DNA of 64,000 nucleotides from Muscardinus avellanarius (lineage: Eukaryota > Chordata > Mammalia > Rodentia > Gliridae). The translations under genes and the position numbers were made by a program. Positions 23,041 through 32,841 of the stretch are shown here, one piece after another. The notes beneath the pieces were generated by a model, which saw only the letters and a list, made by a program, of their open reading frames with translations, was not told where the DNA came from and searched no databases. How positions within the stretch are numbered: the first letter of the stretch is position 1; every line of letters starts with the position of its first letter. The DNA lies in NCBI GenBank assembly GCA_963383645.1, contig OY726571.1, positions 25,598,616-25,662,615 on the forward strand, given 5' to 3'.

Positions 23041-23518
23041 TTAGCACTCTGTCTGATTACTATTACTCAAGTCAATAAAATATTTTTACAAAGTGATTGT
23101 TGGGTTTAATTAAATGGACCTTCTAATGTCCCCCACTCAAAGATTTCAATGAAAGCCAAGCCAAAGAAAAATAGAAAATGAAAAAAAAAATGTTTCCAAT
23201 GTTAGATTTAAGACCTAAGTCTTGATTTCACAGAAAAAAAACTGATCTTTTTTGAGAATGGAATTTTCTCTTTTTCTTCCAAAGCTGATTTCTAATAAGA
23301 AAGCCATGTCATGGATTCATTTCTGAGAGTCTGAGAATATTCTAGAACCATGTTTGCGAGACCTGAGTCTCAGCAGGAGGAGCTGCCCTCTCTATACTGA
23401 TTGTTTCTGTTGAACTAAATTGGCAGATTAATGTTCAAATCTTCTTTTCACTTCTTTGCCTAAGGAGATATTTTCACCTAAATCTGTACAAGAAAAAACG
23501 TGGTTATCAAGCAAGTAT

Positions 23519-23658
23519 TTTTTTTTCTTTTTAAAAGACAGGGTCTGGCAATCTTGTCCAGGCTGGCCTGGAACTCCCAGACTCTGGGATCAAGTGATCT
23601 TGTAGCCTCAGCTTCCCCATTGGCTGGGACTATAGACGTGAGCCACCATGCCCAGCTC
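23519..23658 (-). mobile_element. 7SL-derived monomer SINE (PB1/FLAM-like), antisense
   Basis: Poly-T followed by AGACAGGGTCTGGCAATCTT, GTCCAGGCTGGCCTGGAACT, GATCAAGTGATCTTGTAGCC, GGCTGGGACTATAGACGTGA and GCCACCATGCCCAGCT. This is the long 7SL-like core without the rodent B1 deletion and without an ID half, so it predates the B1-dID family. Confidence 0.75.
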
Positions 23659-23689
23659 AAACAATTCCATTTTCAGAAGTGAGTTAATC

Positions 23690-24275
23690 TTCAAAGGAAT
23701 CGTGATATAGAACAAGAACAGAAATGTTCAAAGTGAAATACACAAAAAATTACAACATAAGGCTTTGATTTCCAGCAATATTGCTGACTATGTAATCTGA
23801 AAACTCTCTTACTACAAATCAGTTAGATACTGGATAAAAATATACAACATGCCTGCTTTTTAATGCTAATATGAAAGTCAGGAACGTGATCTGGAAACTG
23901 ATATTTTGGCTAATCTGGATTTACTTTTTTGCTAGCCTGGTTAATGATGGCTTTGTGTTTCAGTGATCATGAAAGTACTTGACATGTCTTTGAGCTCAGG
24001 AGGGGCAAAAATTTGGATATAAACTCTTGGAAAACAAAACAAACTCTTGAATGACTGTAGATCTGTGAAATCATGGAACTGAACATGTTTATCCCTTCCT
24101 GCCTTAGTGAGCATTCTCAAAGACCTGACCATGTAACTAAGATGAAGGGAGATTTAATTGCTCACAGTTTCCCTGGGGTTTTTGTGGTTTGGTCCATGTG
24201 AGGTGGGGGACCTTACATCTCAGGGCATGGCAGCCGGGAGAGGGAGTGCTTAAGTCTCACATCATGGAAGCCAGA

Positions 24276-24280
<5 letters not shown>
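23690..24280. other. Unique-looking DNA
   Basis: No clear repeat and no convincing coding frame was seen. Confidence 0.45.
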
Positions 24281-24342
<62 letters not shown>

Positions 24343-24479
24343 AGGAGAGAGGAGAGAGGAGAGAGGAGAGAGGAGAGAGGAGAGAGGAGAGAGGAGAGAG
24401 AAGAGAGAAGAGAGAAGAGAGAAGAGAGAAGAGAGAAGAGAGAAGAGAGAGAGAAGAGAGAAGAGAGAGAAGAGAGAAA
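24281..24479 (+). repeat. (GA)n / (GGAGAGA)n polypurine tract, 199 nt
   Basis: 199 uninterrupted purines: (GA)n, then a 7-bp GGAGAGA register, then a GAAGAGA register. Open frames on both strands here are artefacts of the repeat. It is not attached to a SINE. Confidence 0.95.
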
Positions 24480-24683
24480 CAAGCTCGCGCAGGGGAGGAG
24501 GAACCATACACCATATATACCAAGGACACCTTCACCAGCCACAGACCCTACCAGCCTGAGCCACCACCCAGAAAAATCCATTAAATCTCAACCCTGAGTT
24601 TAACAAGTGAGCTCTTCAGGGGGCACTCTATCTAACCTTGAGTCCCCCCAAAGTGAGGATTTAGGGGATTTTCAAGCTCAGCC

Positions 24684-24694
24684 CCCCCCCCCCA
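24684..24694. repeat. Poly-C run
   Basis: A short uninterrupted C homopolymer in unique DNA. Confidence 0.8.
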
Positions 24695-24802
24695 CTGGGG
24701 ATAGCATAAGGAAAGGAAAATTCTGAAAGTAAAAGAAACTTGAGAACTTCAGGCTTTCCTCTCCCTCTCAGGTTGAGGGTTTGAAATCATCCTGTCCAGA
24801 GG

Positions 24803-24852
24803 GCCTAGGAACCCCAGTACCACCAAAAAAATAAAAAATAAAAAATAAAAAG
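24803..24852 (+). mobile_element. SINE 3'-end fragment, subfamily B
   Basis: GGCCTAGGAACCCCAGTACC + ACC and an (AAAAAT)n tail. Only the last part of a subfamily-B element remains. Confidence 0.65.
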
Positions 24853-24947
24853 CGATTTTAGGCTGATAACAATACGGTGTCCCAAATAGGAGTAATTCAA
24901 AGCTTTTTTTTTTTTTTTTTTTAGAAAGATATATTTTTCTTTCTTTG

Positions 24948-25126
24948 TGTGTGGTGCTGGGTATTGAACCTGGATGTTCTCTGCCACTAAACTTTATCCT
25001 TAGTTCTTTTTATTTTTTTATTTTGAAACAGTCTTCCTACATTGCCAGGCTGGTCTTGAACTTGAACTCCTCCTATCTCAGCCTCCCAAGCACTGGGATT
25101 ATATGCATACACCAATGTACCCAGTC
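24948..25126 (-). mobile_element. B1-dID SINE, old copy
   Basis: GGTGCTGGGTATTGAACCTG through ACCAATGTACCCAGT. The B1 part (CATTGCCAGGCTGGTCTTGA) is closer to ancestral 7SL. Confidence 0.8.
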
Positions 25127-25129
25127 CTA

Positions 25130-25645
25130 GAAAGACATATTTTCATCCCAGGCTGCATAGTATCTCCATAGATAAAGTCCCACCAAACATGAATTTCCAA
25201 TTCTAAATTGTAAAATACATATACACAAAGAAATAATCCAGAGTCATTAGAAATAAGAGTCAATATAATTAGATCCTAATTCAGAAATAGGCTATAATAT
25301 TAAATCATTTTAGACATATTTAAAGTTGTTAAAAAGAAAAGGCAAGCACTGCTAAAATATTTACTGGGAGCAAAATAAAAATTCCCAGTGAAATTTTAGT
25401 ATATAAAAGGAGTAATTTTTCAGGCCTACCAGAGGGTTGATTTGTGTACTGTTCCTGGGTTATTTTCTTTATAAAACGAATCAGGGCCAGAGTTCTGCTT
25501 TTGTGGCAGGAGATACTCCATGTTAATTTAGACCATTCTTTCTTACATATGCTGAGGTTCAAGAAATGAAGCTGATCATGAAATTGAGAGGTTGGGGTGC
25601 TGCCCTTTAATATTGGCCACTGAGCAAAGGGAATTTTTTTGTTTG
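25130..25645. other. Unique-looking DNA with a chance frame
   Basis: A 123-codon minus-strand frame (25329-25700) overlaps SINE sequence at its start and matches no family I know. I judge it non-coding. Confidence 0.45.
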
Positions 25646-25648
25646 TTT

Positions 25649-25852
25649 GTATTTGGTTTTGGAGATTAAACTCCCAGGGGTGTTTTAGCTCTGGGGACAT
25701 CTTAAGCCCTCTTTATTTTTTGTTTTGAAACAGAGTCTTACTCGGTTGGTAAGAGTCTCACTAAGTTGCTGAGGCTGTCCTTGAATCTGTGATCCTCCTG
25801 TCTCAGCCTTCCAAGTACTGGGATTACAAGCATGTGCCACCATGCCTAGCTG
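25649..25852 (-). mobile_element. B1-dID SINE, subfamily A, diverged
   Basis: TTTGGTTTTGGAGATTAAAC through CACCATGCCTAGCT, without a long poly-T tail. Confidence 0.82.
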
Positions 25853-25861
25853 CAAAAGGAA

Positions 25862-25908
<47 letters not shown>

Positions 25909-26108
25909 ATGGTAGTGGGGGTGGAACCCAGGGGCTTATCTACGTCTGGGATATACCTCCAGACCTATCTAATACTTTATTTGGAAACAGGGTCTCACTA
26001 AGTTGCTGAGAGCCTCACTAAGTAGCTGAGGCTGGCCTTGAACCTGTGTGATCCTCCTGTCTCAGCCTCCTAAACTCTGGGATTACGGGCGTGTGCCACC
26101 ATGCCTGG
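25862..26108 (-). mobile_element. B1-dID SINE with (CTAT)n tail
   Basis: (CTAT)n at 25862-25908 replaces the poly-T, then ATGGTAGTGGGGGTGGAACC through CACCATGCCTGGC. CAAAAGG(G)AAAT-like sequence occurs on both sides. Confidence 0.88.
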
Positions 26109-26109
26109 C

Positions 26110-26796
26110 AAAAGGGAAATTTAAATGTATATTCCAACTAAAGTCAAGTTTGGAAAGCAGACTAATTACAAGGATGGAGAGAGAGAATCAAATGAAAGAG
26201 AAATAAGAAAAACCAGTGAATTAAGAAGGTGGAGGACTGGTATTCCATAAAGCAAAAGAGCATACATACCAGGAACCACTTATAGGCCCTCTTCTTTGGA
26301 GAAGCCTGTTCCTGAATCCTAACTTGGGCATTGTTTGGGAACATTGCTTTACTAGTGAAATGATGCCAGATCCGATAAAATAAATCTAATTTCAAAAAGA
26401 AAATTCTGAATTTGGCTAGGATGTTAAGAGGACATTTTAATATCTGGAACTATAGATATTTAACTGGGCTTGGTTTCTCCTATGTCTGTTCCAAGAACTC
26501 CTGATCTTTATTACATGAATGTTGGAAACAAGTTGTTCAGCCTCTATTTCAACTGATTAACTTCCAAATGAGTGGTATAGAAAGGTTCTTGGCACTAGAA
26601 TCAGGCCTCAATGTTTATCTTGGTATGAATTTAGTATTATGTTAGGTCTACAGGTAGCACATTTTGATGAAAGAGATACATTGAAATTGTGTAATGTGGT
26701 TACTTTCACCTATATTCAACTGGTTGGAACCTTTTGATACCGGTGTTCAGAGTAGGGAATGAAAAAAGAATAACATATAAGATCAATTCAAATTAA
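26110..26796. other. Unique-looking DNA
   Basis: Nothing recognisable was seen apart from short AT-rich stretches. Confidence 0.45.
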
Positions 26797-26982
26797 ACCG
26801 GGCGTGGTGGCACACACTTGTAATTCCAGTACGTGGAAGGCTGAGACAGGAGGATCACAGGTTCACGAAGAGCCTCAGCTACTTAGAGAGGCCTTCTGCA
26901 ACCTAGTGAGACCCTGTTTCAAAATAAAGAATAAAAAATAGGACTGGGGGTGTGGCTCACAGGAAGAATGTCCCTGGTACTG
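26797..26982 (+). mobile_element. B1-dID SINE, subfamily A
   Basis: CCGGGCGTGGTGGCACACAC through GAATGTCCCTGGTACTG. Part of the ID half (GGTTC...CCCC) is deleted at the 3' end. Confidence 0.88.
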
Positions 26983-27135
26983 AAAAAAAAATTTTTTCTT
27001 TGAATTATCTTTGTTTAAAAAAATTCTAGAGTTCCAGACAGAAGTCAGTTGTCTTTGTGAACAAAATCCATCTCTGAGGTAAAAGCCAGATTTATATAAT
27101 TTGATGAGGCCGTTTTACTATTTGGACATCATGCT

Positions 27136-27350
27136 TTTTTGTGTGTGTGTGGTACTGGGGGTGGAACCCAGAGGCTTTCTACCTCTGGGCTATACTCTCA
27201 GACCTATTTTATGTTTTTTATTTGGAAACAGGGTCTCACTAAGTTGCTGAGAGCCTCATTAAGTAGCTGAGGCTGGCTTTGAACTTGTGCGGTCCTCCTG
27301 TCTCAGCCTTCCAAGCGCAGGGATTACAAGCATGAGCCACCACGCCCGGC
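27136..27350 (-). mobile_element. B1-dID SINE with 14-bp target duplication
   Basis: TTGGACATCATGCT is repeated exactly at 27122-27135 and 27351-27364. A T/TG tail precedes GGTACTGGGGGTGGAACCCA, and the head is CACCACGCCCGGC. Confidence 0.95.
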
Positions 27351-27404
27351 TTGGACATCATGCTGTTTTAAAAACAAAATTTTCTCGTTAAATAAGAAGA
27401 ATTT

Positions 27405-27685
27405 ATTTATTTGTACTTTCATTGGTGCACTGTAACTATTTATCGTAGTGATATTCCAAGTGATCTAAACGCACATGCACACACCCCTTGGTGTATTTCT
27501 CTCCATGTATCTGCCCTTCTTCCTTCTTCCTCCCTCCCCTTATGTGTGAGATTGGTAGCAAAACTTTCTTACACAAATGTAATCTTATTTGAACTGTTCC
27601 TTTCTTCAGTCCTCATTTTTCTCCTCCCTACTTCCCTCTCCCAATCACCGTCCACAATCATATTCTTCTCTCTCCTCATTTGACT
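27405..27685 (-). mobile_element. L1 3'UTR fragment (antisense)
   Basis: ATTGGTGCACTGTAACTATT, GCACATGCACACACCCCTTG, a C/T-rich tract and CTCCCTACTTCCCTCTCCC follow the antisense order of the sciurid L1 3'UTR seen elsewhere in the window. No ORF2 code is left. Confidence 0.55.
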
Positions 27686-28394
27686 GAACGACCTTTTGCT
27701 TCAGACAGGAAGAATTTAGAACCCGTCCTCACCAGGTCTGAAAAATTAGATCTATCTGTCCCTTCCCTTCTTTCCCACACCCTGATGATCATTACTTTCT
27801 CTCAGTATTCATCTTTGCAGATAACTTCTTCTACCCACTCACCCACACCTGCCCAGTGGTGGCTTCATTTCCTGTGTCTACACAGCCTTCTAGTTCAGGT
27901 CGTCTGAGTAGACTGCACCGCACTCTGGCTTCGCTCTGTCAGCGTCAGGCGTTACAACTGGGCCCCTCCAACCTGAGGTAGCGTGGAGGGGTAGAGATAA
28001 TATCAGCCCTGACACTTAATGGTAAGAGAAAGAAGAGTTTCTTTTTAGCTCCTGAATAAAAACAAGACCACTCTGCCCTGTAGGATAGTTTTCAAGCTCC
28101 TCTGTATGTTTAAGGAAGCTGGGCACCTGGCAATGATCTGCACAAGTCCATGAAACACTGCCTGCTTCCTCTCTGGTTTTATCGAGCCTGAGGTCTTTAC
28201 AGCAGTGATTCTTCTGATGCTGAGTGAGGAATTTTCCCCCACCAGTACAATAAAGAGCAGACAAGAACCTCCATTTTATAGACATCAGGAAGCATGAAAG
28301 AGAAATAGAGTACTAGTTCTAGTCTTCTCGTCTTCTTCCCAATTATTTGACTTCATTTGGATAGATTGCTTTCCTTTTTACTCCCAACTTTAGA

Positions 28395-28687
28395 TGCTAA
28401 TAGATACATGGACTTATGTAATATTGTGCTAAGTGAGATTAATCAGTCACAGAAAGTGGATGGTCATAGGTTTTCTCTCATATATGGAAAGTAGGGAGTA
28501 ATCGGGATGGCAGAGAGACTTCAGATAATGGAGGAGAAACCTCAGTGGAGCCCGGAAGGTGGTCCACGGGGGAGAGATGGGGGAGAGGATCAGTGAAGGA
28601 ATCACTTCCATGGACATCATGTCAATCTGAAAACTCTGTGTGGGGAAGAGGAGGAGTGTGGAGGGAGCCGGGGAAAAGCCCACCAAG

Positions 28688-28735
<48 letters not shown>

Positions 28736-28783
28736 CTTTATGAACTGCATTATGATATGAGCCCATAATGCACCAATGAAAGT
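28395..28783 (+). mobile_element. L1 3'-end fragment with internal (GT)n
   Basis: GCTAAGTGAGATTAATCAGT + CACAGAAAGTGGATGGTCAT (ORF2 end), a G-rich 3'UTR, a (GT)n block at 28691-28732, then ATGCACCAATGAAAGTATTA. The ORF1-only element starting at 28802 inserted at its 3' end. Confidence 0.7.
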
Positions 28784-28801
28784 ATTAAAATACTTTTTAG
28801 C
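28784..28801 (+). repeat. Left target-site duplication of the ORF1-only element
   Basis: ATTAAAATACTTTTTAGC, identical to 31544-31561. The TT/AAAA step inside it fits the L1 endonuclease consensus. The last C could instead belong to the element. Confidence 0.93.
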
Positions 28802-29579
28802 GAGACTTCCGGGAAGATGGCGACCGAGAAAAGCGGGGCTTAAGAGCCCCGCTAACAACCAATCTCCATTACCACAAAACCAGTGCCTTTCATAGCCAGA
28901 AAACACCATCACCAGAAAAACAAAAAAAAACCACCAGGCTCCAGAGAGAAAGCGGACTGAGAACAGAGCTCAGGGCCACAGAGGAGACACACGTGCCCGA
29001 GGACGCTGCCGCAGCGTGGCAAACTCAACGGACGGCTACAGCAAGCCGAGGTGAGCCACTGCGGAACAGCCAGGCGGGATTTCTCCACGCAGAGAGCGTC
29101 TAAAGCTCCCAGTGGCCGAGTTCAGCACACGCTGCAGGGATTCAGAGTGGAAATCAAAACCAGAGAAGAAAAAATACGCCAGCCTCACGGCCGAGGGTGT
29201 GGCAGAGGCGCCATATTGCCACCGGCGGCGGCAGCAGCAGTGAATTCACCGAGTCCAGTACAGCTACATCTGCGTACTCAAGAACAGTGAGTCAAATTGC
29301 GGGCCACAGAGGAGAAATCCCAGTACTGTACCTCCTGGGACTTGACCCAGTGAGGGAGTGGTGGTGGCAGAGATATCACACCATAGGAGAACGTGCAACC
29401 TGGCACCCCCCATAGTTTAAAGCAGCCTCTATCGACTCCCTGGGTCGGAGACTCTGTGATACAACCCAGTAAAGGAGTAGTGGGGTCTGAGATAATACAG
29501 ACTCGAGATCCAGAGCACATTAAGTGAAGCCATAGTGACCTAAGGGAAGAACCCAGAGAAGGCACAAACCTCCGAAATC
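28802..29579 (+). promoter_or_regulatory. L1-type 5'UTR / putative internal promoter
   Basis: A 778-bp leader in front of ORF1, CpG-rich relative to its surroundings. It opens with GACTTCCGGGAAGATGGCGA, which contains an ETS-like CCGGAA relative (TTCCGG) and a YY1-like AAGATGGCG close to the 5' end, where L1 promoters usually carry one. A second YY1-type core is in GCGCCATATTGCCACC. Promoter activity is inferred from position and family, not shown. Confidence 0.6.
28832..28853 (+). promoter_or_regulatory. Perfect 9-bp hairpin near the 5' end
   Basis: AGCGGGGCT, loop TAAG, AGCCCCGCT. The stem is 7/9 G+C. Copy 2 lacks everything up to and including this hairpin and begins at the base equivalent to 28855. 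Confidence 0.9.
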
Positions 29580-30497
29580 ATGGGAAAGAGGAATAACACT
29601 GGAGTAATGAATGCGCACAACCCCACAACATCAGAACCCGATAAAACAGAAAATCAGAGATTTCTAGAAGATCAAATCAGGAAAATAACTGTAGAAATAA
29701 TAGAGGTGCTTCGAAAAGAACTCAGAGAGAGCCAAAAAGAGATAAAGGATGCAATTAATGAAGTAAAGGCCTCAATTCAAAGCACAAACAACCGATTAGA
29801 ACACATGGAGAACAGAATCTCGCTCTTAGAAGATGAGCAATCCAAAAATGAACGCATAGTTTCTAATCTAGAAAAAAATATCCAACAGCAGGAATCTGAC
29901 ATGGAAGAAATATGGGCCCATCTTAAGAGAGCTAACCTAAGAATAATTGGAATAGAGGAGGGAAAAGAAAGTGAAACCAAAGGGATCAACAATCTCTTCA
30001 AGGAAGTAATAGCAGAAAATTTTCCAAATATAGAGCAAGAGGTTGATACACAGATCCAGGAAACTTATAGAACTTCCTTTAGACAGGATCGGAGAAGAGG
30101 ATCCCCACGCCACATAATTGTCAAAATGACCAATGTGGAAGCCAAGCAGAGAATCTTAAAGGCAACAAAAACAAAGGGCCAAGTGACATTCAGAGGCAAA
30201 CCAATTAGAATCACTCCCGACTTCCCAAACCAAGTCATGAGAGCCAGAAGGGCTTGGAGTAACATATTCCAAACTCTGAAAGAAAACAACTTCCAGCCAA
30301 AAATTTCCTATCCAGCAAAACTTTCTATCAAATTAGATGGAGAAATAAGAAGCTTCCATGACAAACAGAAACTGAAGGAATTTATGTCTTCAAAACCAGC
30401 ACTAGATAAAATACTCAAAGAGATTAACTACAAAGAAGAAATAGGTAACACTCATCAGAACCAGAGAAACAAGATTTTCCATCCAACAGACAACTAA
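29580..30497 (+). CDS. L1 ORF1 protein (RNA-binding chaperone), intact, 305 aa
   Basis: In the L1 family ORF1p is a trimeric RNA-binding protein that coats element RNA in cytoplasmic particles and is needed for retrotransposition. Seen here: a charged N-terminus (MGKRNNTG), a heptad-rich coiled coil at about residues 25-110 (KITVEIIEVLRKELRESQKE, ENRISLLEDE), an RRM-like domain starting around ANLRIIGIEEG, RRGSPRHIIVKM, then the C-terminal domain with KGQVTFRGKPIRIT, RARRAWSNIF and PKISYPAKLSIKLDGEI. It is shorter than human (338 aa) or mouse (about 360-370 aa) ORF1p, mostly in the coiled coil. An in-frame TAA lies just upstream, which favours this ATG. The stop falls where the sense L1 sequence ends and the chimeric region begins. 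No frameshift or premature stop was seen. A companion ORF2 is absent. Confidence 0.9.
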   Translation: MGKRNNTGVMNAHNPTTSEPDKTENQRFLEDQIRKITVEIIEVLRKELRESQKEIKDAINEVKASIQSTNNRLEHMENRISLLEDEQSKNERIVSNLEKNIQQQESDMEEIWAHLKRANLRIIGIEEGKESETKGINNLFKEVIAENFPNIEQEVDTQIQETYRTSFRQDRRRGSPRHIIVKMTNVEAKQRILKATKTKGQVTFRGKPIRITPDFPNQVMRARRAWSNIFQTLKENNFQPKISYPAKLSIKLDGEIRSFHDKQKLKEFMSSKPALDKILKEINYKEEIGNTHQNQRNKIFHPTDN

Positions 30498-30599
30498 GAT
30501 TGGTTATCTGTGGAGATTCATTATTTTTGTTAGTCTTTACCTATCTCTAAATTGTATTGTTTGCCTTTATTGTTGTTAATTTTTAGGATTTCTAGTTGG

Positions 30600-31215
30600 A
30601 ATATTAATATACCTTCAGATATAGCATTTGGAAATATTTTATCCCATTCTATTAGTAACTTTTAACTCTGTTTACATTGTCTTTGGATATACAATATTTT
30701 TATTTTTTAGGGAGTTTGTATATTCTTCTGTTGCCTGTGCCATTGAAATCATAACCAAGAAATCACTGCCAATTTCAATGTTGTGAGATTTTATGACCCA
30801 GATTTTCTTCTAAAAGTTTATAGTCTTAAGATTTATATTTAGGTCTTTTATCTATTTTGAGTTAATACTTGTATGTGGGATTAGGTAAGGGTCCAATTTT
30901 ATTCTTTTCCATGTAATTATTATTTTTCAACAATATTTAGTTAAAAGATTATTATTTCCACCACCAAATGTTCGTGGAAACCTTGTCAAAAATAACTTGA
31001 CAATATAGGGAAGAATTCAGCTCTAGGCTTGTATTTAACTCCAATGGTTTATATATCTGCCTTTAGAACAGTATTACACTGTTTCAATTATTGTAGCTTT
31101 ATATGGTTTGAAATCAGAAAATATATATCTGCTAGCTTTGTTCTTTTTCAAGATCGTTTTGGGTATCTAGAATTCATATTCCATATTAGGATAGATTTTT
31201 TTCTGAAAAATAAAT
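30600..31215 (-). pseudogene. Antisense relic of an old L1 ORF2, internal to the element
   Basis: Antisense landmarks: CTGTTGCCTGTGCCATTGAA, GAGTTAATACTTGTATGTGG + GATTAGGTAAGGGTCCAATT, TCCATGTAATTATT, TTGTAGCTTTATATGGTTTG and GCTAGCTTTGTTCTTTTTCA. These match the ORF2 reverse-transcriptase region in reverse. It is heavily decayed, much more than ORF1 beside it, so it was already a fossil when captured. Confidence 0.75.
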
Positions 31216-31394
31216 ATATGAATATATGATAGTTTCACCTAAAAAAACAGAAAAAATATTCTCTGGTAAGAAAGAAAGCAAAAAGAAATATTGAAATGTT
31301 ATCTTTAAGTTATCAAAAGCTTGGTATCAGACAAATGAAACTGTTATGTGAGATTAACATTTTTAATTTTGGATAAATTGCTATAATACTAGAT

Positions 31395-31543
31395 GTCAAC
31401 CACTAAGCCAAGCATGGGAAGGAGGGATGGGGAGGGAATGGGGTGGGGATTGGGTGGGGGCTGACTGGGCGATGTGTGCATGTATGTCTACAAAAGTTTG
31501 TATCCCACTATGATGTATGAATACAGTGCACCAATAAAATAAA
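31395..31543 (+). promoter_or_regulatory. G-rich L1-type 3' end of copy 1
   Basis: AAGCCAAGCATGGGAAGGAG, then several runs of three to five G (GGGGAGGG, GGGGTGGGG, GGGTGGGGG) and GTATGAATACAGTGCACCAA + TAAAATAAAA. A G-rich, quadruplex-capable 3'UTR is a conserved L1 trait. Here it is the likely recognition end for L1 machinery supplied in trans. Confidence 0.65.
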
Positions 31544-31561
31544 ATTAAAATACTTTTTAGC
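31544..31561 (+). repeat. Right target-site duplication of copy 1
   Basis: ATTAAAATACTTTTTAGC, an exact match to 28784-28801. Confidence 0.93.
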
Positions 31562-31599
31562 TTACTTTTTAAATTACATATAAATTTATTTTAACTTTT

Positions 31600-32672
31600 T
31601 TGCTTTTAAATTTTATTTTATTTTATTGGTACACTATAGTCTCACATCATAATGTGGATCCTGTTGACAATGGCATATATTCACACAGTACTTAGTGCCC
31701 CTCCCTCTGCTTCCCCTTTTCCCTCCCTCCCAATACTGAGTGTCCATGTTAACTATGTTATATTCACATATATACACATATTCGAATGTAGCTTTTCCAT
31801 TAATTAACCTCAGCCTTCTTCCTTACCTACACCTCCTTTCTGGCTTTGCTGAGGTTTCCCTCCCATTATCTGGAGTCCTTCTGGTATCCCTAATACTCCG
31901 TAGTTTGGGCATATTAGAGAAAACATATGTCCCTTCTCTTTCTGTGCTTGGCTGATCTCACTTAACATAATGTTCTCCAGGTCTTTCCATCTTCTTGCGA
32001 ATGCCATGATTTTATTCTTCTTTATAGCTGAGTAGAATTCCATTGTGTGTATTTCCCATAACTTTGCAATGCATTCATCTGTTGATGGAGACCTAGATTG
32101 GTTACATATTTTGGTTATTACGAATTGTGCTGCTATGAACATATGTATGCATATGTTACTGTAGTTCTCTGGTTTCAACCCCTTTTGACAAATACCCAGA
32201 AGTGGTAGAGCTGGATCATATGGTGGATCTATTCCCAGTTTTCTAAGGAATCTCCACACTGATCTCTATAGTGGCTGAACTAGTTTGCACTCCCACCAAC
32301 AGTGTAAAAGAGTTTCTATTTCCCCACATCCTCGCCAGCATTTGTTGTTATTTGATTTCTTTATGCTTGCCACTCTGACTGGGGTTAGATGGAATCTCAA
32401 AAAAGTGTAGTTTTGATTTGTATCTCCCTGATGGCCAGTGATGTAAAACATCTTTTCATGTATCTATTGGCCCTTTGTATCTCTTCTTTTGTGAAGTATC
32501 TATTCAGTTCAGTTGCCCATTTCTTAATTGGATTGTTTGTTCTGCTAGTGTAGAGTCTTTTGAGCTCTTTGTATATTTTGGATATTAGCCCTCTATCAGA
32601 GTGATAGCTGGTAAAGATCTCCCATTCTGTAGGCTTCCTCTTTAGATTCTTGATGGCTTCCTTTGATGATCA
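31600..32672 (-). mobile_element. 5'-truncated L1: ORF2 C-terminus and 3'UTR (antisense)
   Basis: The minus-strand translation shows the ORF2 C-terminal signature [20 protein letters not shown] (32451 to about 32270) and then, in the frame of 31810-32259, MWRFLRKLGIDPPYDPALPL and TMEFYSAIKKNK. One frame break separates the two segments. The copy is truncated at about 32672, within the ORF2 domain following the RT. It is non-functional. Confidence 0.88.
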
Positions 32673-32841
32673 GAAACATTTTTTTAGAACAATGTGTGCA
32701 GAGTTTGCAAGTTTTGAGTAATATTTTCTTTTCTGCGGAAAAAATTAATACCAAATAATATTTAGAAATAATTAAGCAAAGTAAAGATTCTTTATTGTAG
32801 GACTTCTCAGAACTTCTCAGATCCTTTAATATGCTAATGGA

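Larger units (their letters stand above)
28802..31543 (+). mobile_element. Half-L1 (HAL1-like) composite retrotransposon, copy 1
   Basis: A 2.74-kb insertion bounded by a perfect 18-bp duplication. In order: an L1-type 5'UTR (28802-29579), an intact ORF1 (29580-30497), about 600 bp of old L1 ORF2 in antisense (about 30600-31215), a spacer of unknown origin (about 31216-31390), a G-rich L1-type 3'UTR, and an A-rich end (ACCAATAAAATAAAA). No reverse transcriptase is encoded in sense. Half-L1 elements (ORF1 only, mobilised by L1 ORF2 protein supplied in trans) are known in mammals; this chimera with an antisense relic is not one I recognise. Copy 2 at 60099-62826 shares every module and junction, so this is a family rather than a local rearrangement. 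Confidence 0.88.

Noticed and set aside
24189..24584. Arg/Glu-rich and Ser/Leu-rich frames of 80-131 codons on both strands
   Set aside because: These are simply translations of the GA-type repeat.
30065..30289. Minus-strand frames inside ORF1 (also 61081-61509)
   Set aside because: Shadows of the sense ORF1, which has the recognisable domains. No independent support.
28802..31543. Simple L1 5' inversion (twin priming) as the explanation of the antisense segment
   Set aside because: The antisense piece is much older than the flanking L1 sequence, lies internally between ORF1 and the 3'UTR, and has the same breakpoints in an independently inserted second copy.
31600..32672. Possible autonomous L1 next to the ORF1-only element that could supply ORF2
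   Set aside because: It is antisense, 5'-truncated, frame-broken and lacks the endonuclease and RT core, so it cannot act as a helper.
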